DNA of 10,315 nt from Candidatus Falkowiibacteriota bacterium. Its GTDB lineage: Bacteria > Patescibacteriota > Patescibacteriia > Patescibacteriales > UBA12465. A program made the position numbers and the translations under genes. The DNA is taken from the NCBI GenBank assembly GCA_903857815.1, contig CAIOGK010000067.1, forward strand, positions 1 to 10,315, given 5' to 3'. Below are positions 6,201 through 10,315 of the stretch, piece by piece. The notes below the pieces were generated by a model. That model had not been told where the DNA came from, ran no database searches, and saw nothing but the letters and a program-made list of their open reading frames with translations. Positions within the stretch are counted from its first letter, which is position 1. Every line of letters begins with the position of its first letter.

Positions 6201-6510
6201 AGCGGTTACTATGCTTTCTGGCGGAGAGAGAGCCTTAACGGCTATTGCCTTAATTTGCGCAATTATTAGCGCGAATCCTTCACCCTTTGTAGTATTAGAC
6301 GAGGTGGATGCTGCTTTAGATGAGTCTAATTCTGAGCGCTTAGCAAGAATTCTCGACGATTTATCAGACAAAACACAATTTATTGTCATTACTCATAACC
6401 GCGCCTCCATGCGTCGCGCTAGCATATTATACGGCGTAACTATGCAGTCTGATGGAGTTAGTAAACTTCTTAGCGTAAAGCTTGATGAAATCCAACAAAA
6501 TAATAAATAG
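3244..6510 (+). CDS. smc: Chromosome segregation ATPase SMC, with divergent hinge
   Basis: SMC forms a large dimeric ABC-type ATPase that, with ScpA/ScpB, organises and segregates the chromosome. The N-terminal head has the typical opening M-Y-L-E-K-L-E-I-Q-G-F-K-S-F and Walker A G-P-N-G-S-G-K-S-N (residues 38-46). The C-terminal head has the signature L-S-G-G-E (991-995), Walker B V-V-L-D-E (1016-1020) and a D-loop, so the ATPase looks intact. Between them are about 780 residues of nearly pure coiled coil. The globular hinge expected in the middle is not recognisable: residues about 503-558 are a short charged helical stretch instead. Each arm has an internal repeat. Compared with Bacillus SMC, the C-terminal head has an extra segment of about 45 residues (about 922-970). 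At 1088 residues the protein is somewhat short for an SMC. No Shine-Dalgarno sequence is present. A TATAAT at 3158-3163 with a weak -35 is the best promoter guess. scpA and scpB are not in the window. Confidence 0.95.
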   Translation: MYLEKLEIQGFKSFANKNKLIFSGILADKRRGLTAIVGPNGSGKSNVADAIRWALGEQSLKTLRGKKSEDVIFSGSDQKSQLSLAEVSLFLNNEESVKKNSEQPKTIEKESDLDQIINSCSEIVITRRIFRNGDGEYLLNGNRVRLSDIQMLLAKANFGQKTYSVIGQGMVENFLSSSAAERKDFFDEATGVKQFQIKRDSALNKLEASYENLQQVDMLLIEIRPRLKSLTRQVDKLKRRSEIEGELNTAQFNYYGFLWQDINKKLDSLNKQFLELEKIKIEHEKKLEKLSEDLNKIRTTDNFREINELQPRLRDLENQKSQYQKKLSKLQAEMEVQLEAQGQFDVSWLNNKAGELSADLENITLEISSLEKSRPKLEEDTLSIELLETNKEITISEETKREINHLENEQFNFNRQINKLEAVLEANLEAQGQFDVSWLNGKQEELIIEFKKITEEAESLRQENNREESEEIKGKLNKIQQDLSSLNSELSVINNRIKAAAKSGTKDEEISKIIDEFLQKLDGINTKANLDEVKKLIAEAKSDFQTKIKATLTGESDEDARRIQEIQQTIINLTDKRQTINEQLNEELLRLSTISERLRMTEEKKIQIQRELIDIKSKLEKAQVKFDSGKIEDEKNIIFKKLAELEKEIEKLKTSYKGNTLQEKKQQILEKIQTCRLKDSSINERIRLLRDKKEQTEQEIFDINSKISKSQVKFDASNIKKEKTELNKLIEDVNQEVALISTKLETLNQAKEKEKSQMFECQKNIQNLQQEINSLSAQLNEIKVNSTRQETKLEDLENNIRNDELNISDVKKHLITGEIADLDRWQKILNNSKAQLEQIGGIDPETEKEYEETKTRYDFLSNQTDDLNQAVKSLEQVIYELDMNIKGRFDQEFKIISEKFNEYFKILFNGGSAKISKILIEDLEKEESKNNAAKNEAMNQGLTLAEIEMKQAAEEKMKKIKFLKKYNAVGLAGIEIQAIPPGKKIQAVTMLSGGERALTAIALICAIISANPSPFVVLDEVDAALDESNSERLARILDDLSDKTQFIVITHNRASMRRASILYGVTMQSDGVSKLLSVKLDEIQQNNK
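4189..4563 (+). repeat. Internal duplication in the SMC N-terminal arm
   Basis: Residues 316-350 and 406-440 align without gaps at 20 of 35 positions. Both end in the identical 13-residue block L-E-A-Q-G-Q-F-D-V-S-W-L-N (residues 338-350 and 428-440). At DNA level the blocks at 4255-4293 and 4525-4563 differ at only three of 39 bases, all silent third positions. The spacing is exactly 270 bases (90 residues). Confidence 0.9.
5110..5388 (+). repeat. Internal duplication in the SMC C-terminal arm
   Basis: Q-V-K-F-D occurs at residues 623-627 and 711-715, encoded by identical 15-base blocks at 5110-5124 and 5374-5388. Similar flanks extend upstream (I-D-I-K-S-K-L-E-K-A against F-D-I-N-S-K-I-S-K-S) and downstream (acidic/lysine run ending in E-K). 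The spacing is 88 residues, close to the 90 of the N-arm repeat. Confidence 0.8.
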
Positions 6511-6557
6511 TTTAGAAAAAATTTAACCCCACTTCATTAAACAAAAATTATAATAAG

Positions 6558-6590
6558 ACTACTTAACTTAAGTAGTTTTATTTTTAATTT
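6558..6590 (+). terminator. Intrinsic terminator after smc
   Basis: ACTACTTA at 6558-6565 pairs with TAAGTAGT at 6569-6576 (eight pairs, three-base loop), followed by TTTATTTTT and more T-rich sequence. It lies 47 bases past the smc stop and only eight bases before the comM start codon, so comM expression depends on read-through or a promoter not clearly seen. Confidence 0.75.
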
Positions 6591-6597
6591 TAAATTA

Positions 6598-8121
6598 ATG
6601 GCAATTAAAATATTATCGGCAGCGGTTACCGGAATAGATGCGGATATCATAGAAATCGAGGCAACCGCCGGTGGTGGTGATTTTGGGCAAATAACGATTG
6701 TGGGGTTACCGGACGTTTCTGTTTCCGAAGCTAAAGAACGAGTACGCAGCGCTCTTTTTAATTGTGGATTAGAATTCCCTAAAAGAAAAATAACAGTTAA
6801 CCTTGCGCCAGCGGATTTAAAAAAGAGCGTACCAATATATGACTTACCTATCGCCATTAGTATACTATCTTTAAAATATAAATTAAATTTTGACTTTTCT
6901 ACTTGTTTAATAGTAGGCGAATTATCTTTAACGGGAGAAGTAAGAAAAATAAAAGGGATAATCCCAATCACCATCAAGGCAAAAGAGTATAATTTAAAAT
7001 ATATATTTTTACCAAACGAAAACGCCCAAGAGGCTAGTTTGGTTAAAAATTTAATTATTTTTCCAATTAATAGCTTAAACCAATTAATTAATCATTTAAA
7101 TCAAAAAATCATTATTACTCCGTATAAACCAAAGGAATTATTAACCATTGCTAATTCTGATGTTGATTTTGCCGACATCAGAGGCCAGAGCACAGCCAAA
7201 CGAGCACTAGAAATCGCTATTTCAGGAGGACATAATATATTAATGAGCGGCCCTCCTGGAAGTGGAAAAACTATGCTTGCCAAAGCTACTCGAGATATTA
7301 TGCCACCATTATCCGATATCGAAAAATTAGAGATATCAAAAATATATAGTATCGCCGGCAATTTAAAAGATAATAGCTGTCATATTTTTTCAAGTTCTCA
7401 AGAGAGACCATTTAGGTCGCCTCACCACAGCGCATCGGCGGCGGCCCTCCTTGGAGGAGGAACAAAATTTAGACCAGGCGAAATATCTCTCGCTCATCTT
7501 GGTATTTTATTTTTAGATGAATTTCCGGAATTTTCACGTTATGCGATTGAGAGTTTACGCCAACCACTAGAAGAAGGCTCTATAACCATTAATCGCGCTA
7601 ATGGAAATCTACATTTACCTGCAAATTTTATTTTAATTGCCGCCATGAATCCTTGTCCCTGCGGCCTAAAAGGCGTACTAGGAAAAAACTGTTTATGTAG
7701 CTTAGAAAAAATTAGAAGTTATCGCCGCAAAATATCGGGGCCAATTTTAGATCGTATAGATTTACATATTGAAGTTTCTAATCTTAACTTAAAAGAACTA
7801 GAAGAAAACACTAACACCGAAAATTCTCTTGCTATCAAGGCGCGAGTCATAAAAGCAAGGGAAATACAATCAAAACGCTTATTACACATTTCTCCACCCT
7901 TAAATTCTGCCATACCGTCAGGACAAATAAAAAAACTATGTGAACTAAACACAAATTCGGAAAAGTTAATAACAAAAGCGGCTGAAACCTTATTATTTTC
8001 TAATCGTTCATATTTTAAAATTTTAAAAATTGCGAGAACAATAGCTGATATTGAAGCTAGCGAAAAAGTTGAAGAAAAACATCTTGCCGAAGCACTCCAA
8101 TACCGCCCCCGATTAGAATAA
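6598..8121 (+). CDS. comM: ComM / YifB family Mg-chelatase-like AAA+ ATPase
   Basis: ComM proteins are hexameric AAA+ branch-migration helicases that help integrate incoming DNA during natural transformation; many genomes carry them as the 'Mg chelatase-like' YifB protein. All 507 residues of the family are present. There is an N-terminal Lon-protease-like (ChlI) domain, residues 1 to about 170, with the G-L-P-D-V-S-V-S-E-A-K-E-R-V-R motif (36-50). The AAA+ core has Walker A G-P-P-G-S-G-K-T (218-225), the R-P-F-R-S-P-H-H-S-A-S motif (270-280) and Walker B L-F-L-D-E-F (304-309). The cysteine cluster N-P-C-P-C-G...C-L-C (C353, C355, C365, C367) may bind zinc. Sensor region L-D-R-I-D (384-388) and the C-terminal Mg_chelatase_C domain complete it. 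The ATG at 6598 matches the family start and has no Shine-Dalgarno sequence. It lies downstream of smc, separated by a hairpin terminator. Confidence 0.96.
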   Translation: MAIKILSAAVTGIDADIIEIEATAGGGDFGQITIVGLPDVSVSEAKERVRSALFNCGLEFPKRKITVNLAPADLKKSVPIYDLPIAISILSLKYKLNFDFSTCLIVGELSLTGEVRKIKGIIPITIKAKEYNLKYIFLPNENAQEASLVKNLIIFPINSLNQLINHLNQKIIITPYKPKELLTIANSDVDFADIRGQSTAKRALEIAISGGHNILMSGPPGSGKTMLAKATRDIMPPLSDIEKLEISKIYSIAGNLKDNSCHIFSSSQERPFRSPHHSASAAALLGGGTKFRPGEISLAHLGILFLDEFPEFSRYAIESLRQPLEEGSITINRANGNLHLPANFILIAAMNPCPCGLKGVLGKNCLCSLEKIRSYRRKISGPILDRIDLHIEVSNLNLKELEENTNTENSLAIKARVIKAREIQSKRLLHISPPLNSAIPSGQIKKLCELNTNSEKLITKAAETLLFSNRSYFKILKIARTIADIEASEKVEEKHLAEALQYRPRLE

Positions 8122-8138
8122 GCAACTAAAACAAAAAA

Positions 8139-8168
8139 TTGGAATAATAGCCCGGTCTTTGTTATAAT
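8139..8168 (+). promoter_or_regulatory. Promoter for the lipoprotein-pilin pair
   Basis: TTGGAA at 8139-8144 and a perfect TATAAT at 8163-8168 are separated by 18 bases. The start point would be near 8175, leaving a leader of about 18 bases before the ATG at 8193. It lies in the 71-base gap after comM and probably also drives the downstream gene at 9584. Confidence 0.7.
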
Positions 8169-8192
8169 AAAAGCAGACAAATAATTAAAAAT

Positions 8193-9572
8193 ATGCTTAA
8201 AAAAATAACAGCCCTTTTTTTACTAACCATCGTTTTTCTTACTTCTGGTTTCGGTTGCAAAGTACAAAATAAAGCAACCGCTGAAGCAATGAAGCCAATT
8301 ACTTTAGTATATTGGAGAGTATTTGATGGCCAAGATGCTTTTGATGAAATTATTAAAAACTATAAAGCCCTCCACCCCTTCATTAATATTGAATACCGTA
8401 AATTGCGTTTTGACGAATATGAAACTGAACTTTTAAATGCCTTGGCCGAAGATAGGGGGCCTGATATTTTTTCGATTCACAATACCTGGACAATGAAATA
8501 CCAAAGCAAAATTACCCCGATGCCGGAAACGACAACAATCGCTTACATGGTAATGCAGGGAACCCTCAAAAAAGAATTAATTCCTGAAATTAGAACTACT
8601 CGAAGCCTAAGCTATAAAGAAATAAAAGATAATTTTGTTGATGTAGTCGGTAAAGATATTATTTTAGAAGATGGAAAAGTTTATGGGCTCCCCTTGTCCG
8701 TTGATACTTTAGCAATGTTTTACAACAAAGACTTGCTAAACAATGCGGGAATTAGTGAAACGCCAAAATATTGGAATCGTGATTTTTTGCAAGCGGTAAA
8801 AAAATTAACCAAACAGGATCCCAAAAGAGGTTTAATTCAATCGGGAATCGCTATGGGTGGCAGTTCTAACATTGAACGGTACAGCGATATTCTAGCAGCC
8901 TTAATGATGCAAAATGGAGCGACCATGATTGATGAAAATCGTCGAATTTCTTTTCAAGCAGTCCCAGAATTTGGTAAAGAAACAAATTACAACCCAGGGC
9001 TTGAAGCCTTAAGATTTTATACTGATTTTGCTAATCCGACTAAAGAGGCTTACTCCTGGAATAACGAACTCGCTAATTCTCTAGATATGTTTATTAGCGG
9101 AAATTTAGCAATCATGTTTGGCTATTCTTATCATATTCCAATTATTAAAGCGGGGGCACCAAAACTAAATTTTTCAATTTCTAAATTTCCTCAAATAGAA
9201 GGTACTCCCCCAACTAATATTAACTTCGCTAATTACTGGATAGAGACTGTTTCTAAAAAGAGTAAGTATTCAAACGAAGCATGGGATTTTTTACAATTTA
9301 TGACCAAAGAAGAACAAGCTAAAATTTATTTAGCTAAAACAAAAAAGCCAACTGCTCTTAGATCTTTAGTAGCAAGCCAAAAAATGGATGACGAAATTGG
9401 AGTATTTGCTGATCAAGTTTTAACAGCCAAGAGCTGGTATCGCGGAAGGAATGCAACTGCGGCTGAAGATGCAATCAAAGAAATGCTTGATACCGCACTA
9501 ATTAGTACTAGTGATAAATTATTAAAAATTATAAATACGGCAGCAGCAAAAATTCAACAAACTATTAACTAG
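8193..9572 (+). CDS. ABC-type extracellular solute-binding lipoprotein (family 1, sugar-type)
   Basis: The 459 residues begin with a lysine-positive signal peptide, a hydrophobic core and the lipobox-like S-G-F-G-C (Cys22), so the mature protein should be lipid-anchored outside the cytoplasmic membrane. The -3 residue is glycine rather than the usual leucine. The body fits family 1 solute-binding proteins: the opening I-T-L-V-Y-W (36-41), G-P-D-I-F-S (88-93), the G-L-P...F-Y-N-K motif (165-179) followed by N-A-G-I, and the I-S-G-N-L-A-I-M-F-G segment (301-310). Such proteins capture sugars, polyols or oligosaccharides for an ABC importer. No permease or ATPase gene is in the window, so the partner is elsewhere or absent, and the substrate cannot be told. 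It has its own promoter and is followed after 11 bases by a VirB2-like gene, probably co-transcribed. Confidence 0.9.
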   Translation: MLKKITALFLLTIVFLTSGFGCKVQNKATAEAMKPITLVYWRVFDGQDAFDEIIKNYKALHPFINIEYRKLRFDEYETELLNALAEDRGPDIFSIHNTWTMKYQSKITPMPETTTIAYMVMQGTLKKELIPEIRTTRSLSYKEIKDNFVDVVGKDIILEDGKVYGLPLSVDTLAMFYNKDLLNNAGISETPKYWNRDFLQAVKKLTKQDPKRGLIQSGIAMGGSSNIERYSDILAALMMQNGATMIDENRRISFQAVPEFGKETNYNPGLEALRFYTDFANPTKEAYSWNNELANSLDMFISGNLAIMFGYSYHIPIIKAGAPKLNFSISKFPQIEGTPPTNINFANYWIETVSKKSKYSNEAWDFLQFMTKEEQAKIYLAKTKKPTALRSLVASQKMDDEIGVFADQVLTAKSWYRGRNATAAEDAIKEMLDTALISTSDKLLKIINTAAAKIQQTIN

Positions 9573-9583
9573 AAGTTTATCAT

Positions 9584-10045
9584 ATGTTAAAAAAGATTTT
9601 TTTTACGACAGTTCTATCAGGAATACTATTTATTAACTTAGTAGCGGTACGAGCTCAAACAGGCTCGTCTACTGGGTTTATCCCTAAAGCGACTGGGGAT
9701 TCAGCAACTAACTGCGAAGCCCCCCTTAATTCTGGTTTAGATAATGCAACTTACTGTGGCGATTATAGACTAGAAGATTTTACCACTCTAGCGATTTTAG
9801 CTTCTAACTGGATACTGGGGATAGTTGGTTCCTTATCTTTAATCATGTTTGTTTATGGCGGAATAATGTTTTTAATATCTGCCGGTTCAAGCGATAAGGT
9901 TGGCCAAGCTAGAAAAATCATTGTTGCTGCTGTAATTGGTTTAATTATTGTATTTTCAAGTTACTTAATTATAAAATTTGTTGTCGAAGGTATCGGGGTA
10001 AAAGATTTATATAAATTAGGTGATAAATCGACTACTGTAAACTAA
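9584..10045 (+). CDS. VirB2/TrbC-like pilin or small two-helix membrane protein
   Basis: The 153 residues start with a Sec-type signal peptide (M-L-K-K, hydrophobic core, V-R-A cleavage site near residue 24). A polar extracytoplasmic segment follows with two cysteines, C44 and C58, that could form a disulfide. Next come two membrane helices (about 69-99 and 111-134) joined by a short polar loop S-S-D-K-V-G-Q-A-R-K. This layout, including the Y-G-G-I-M-F-L-I-S-A-G turn, matches VirB2/TrbC-type pilin subunits of type IV secretion systems. Proteins like it are common in Patescibacteria. No other secretion genes are visible here, so it may be a stand-alone membrane protein. It lies 11 bases behind the lipoprotein gene, with no strong Shine-Dalgarno sequence. 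Confidence 0.8.
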   Translation: MLKKIFFTTVLSGILFINLVAVRAQTGSSTGFIPKATGDSATNCEAPLNSGLDNATYCGDYRLEDFTTLAILASNWILGIVGSLSLIMFVYGGIMFLISAGSSDKVGQARKIIVAAVIGLIIVFSSYLIIKFVVEGIGVKDLYKLGDKSTTVN

Positions 10046-10077
10046 ACTTAAGAAAATAAAACTAAAATTTTAATATC

Positions 10078-10315
10078 ATGGTGTCTTTCATACCGAAGAG
10101 AATAATATCCGAAAACAGTTTAGGGGAAGAGTTGAGACGAATTAGAAATTTTCGCAACTTAAAAATTAACGATGTCGCTAAAAAATTAAATATTAGAACG
10201 GAATATCTATTAGCTATTGAGGAAGAAAATTTAGATATCCTACCCTCTGGCTTATACGGGAAAAATTTTCTTAAACGCTATGCAAATTTTCTAGGAGCTG
10301 ATCAAAAGCTAATCG
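10078..10315 (+). CDS. RodZ-type helix-turn-helix protein, 5' part only
   Basis: The reading frame opens at the ATG at 10078, 32 bases after the previous stop, and is cut by the window end after 79 residues. Residues 14-75 are a Cro/CI-like helix-turn-helix of the RodZ subtype (HTH_25). Visible are L-G-E-E-L-R-R-I-R (15-23), I-N-D-V-A-K-K-L-N-I-R-T-E-Y-L-L-A-I-E-E (30-49), and the family's typical L-P-S-G-L-Y-G-K-N-F-L-K-R-Y-A-N-F-L-G (55-73). RodZ is a membrane protein linking the MreB cytoskeleton to the cell wall. In many bacteria this domain is followed by a membrane helix and an outside domain, which cannot be checked here. A soluble regulator is the alternative. The gene may belong to the upstream transcription unit. 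Confidence 0.88.
   Translation, partial: MVSFIPKRIISENSLGEELRRIRNFRNLKINDVAKKLNIRTEYLLAIEEENLDILPSGLYGKNFLKRYANFLGADQKLI

Noticed and set aside
6537..6977. Open frame on the - strand across the smc terminator and the comM start
   Set aside because: It is antisense to highly conserved ComM motifs and shows no family features.
7719..8180. Open frame on the - strand over the comM 3' end
   Set aside because: It runs through the promoter at 8139-8168 and is antisense to the conserved Mg_chelatase_C region.
8193..10045. Complete ABC importer or type IV secretion operon
   Set aside because: Only one component of each type is present; no permease, ATPase, VirB4 or VirB6 is seen in the window.

Overview
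The window looks like a piece of the chromosome of a Candidate Phyla Radiation (Patescibacteria) bacterium. This is an inference from several signs: an AT-rich sequence with compact genes, a G-F-G-C lipobox on the lipoprotein, a small two-helix VirB2/TrbC-like membrane protein, an archaeal-style cytidylate kinase, and an SMC protein with a very divergent middle. The standard code fits. All ten visible stops are TAA or TAG, and almost no gene has a Shine-Dalgarno sequence.

Left part (1-1445, + strand): the 3' end of lspA (lipoprotein signal peptidase), an unrecognised soluble protein of about 220 residues, and a small cysteine-pair protein. A bidirectional hairpin terminator at 1411-1445 closes this block and also serves the convergent tsaE.

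Left-centre (1433-3111, - strand), in transcription order: a cytidylate kinase-like gene that may be leaderless, rplS (L19) with its own TTGACA promoter and a hairpin in the 5' leader, tRNA-Leu(GAG), tRNA-Val(UAC), an intrinsic terminator, and tsaE. This is mostly a translation block: ribosomal protein, tRNAs and a tRNA-modification enzyme.

Centre and right (3244-10315, + strand): a large smc gene ending in a hairpin terminator; comM, the Mg-chelatase-like AAA+ protein linked to natural transformation; a promoter; an orphan sugar-type solute-binding lipoprotein; a VirB2-like pilin/membrane protein 11 bases downstream; and the start of a RodZ-type helix-turn-helix protein that runs off the window. 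The lspA product would process lipoproteins such as the one at 8193.

The most interesting object is the SMC protein. Both ATPase head halves are intact, but the canonical hinge domain is not recognisable. In its place is a short charged helical stretch of about 55 residues. Each coiled-coil arm carries an internal duplication (spacing 90 residues in the N arm, 88 in the C arm), and the two are placed almost exactly mirror-symmetrically around residue 531-532. That suggests the two arms were lengthened together. I see no CRISPR array, insertion sequence, prophage or defence operon. No stretch over 300 bases is free of genes.
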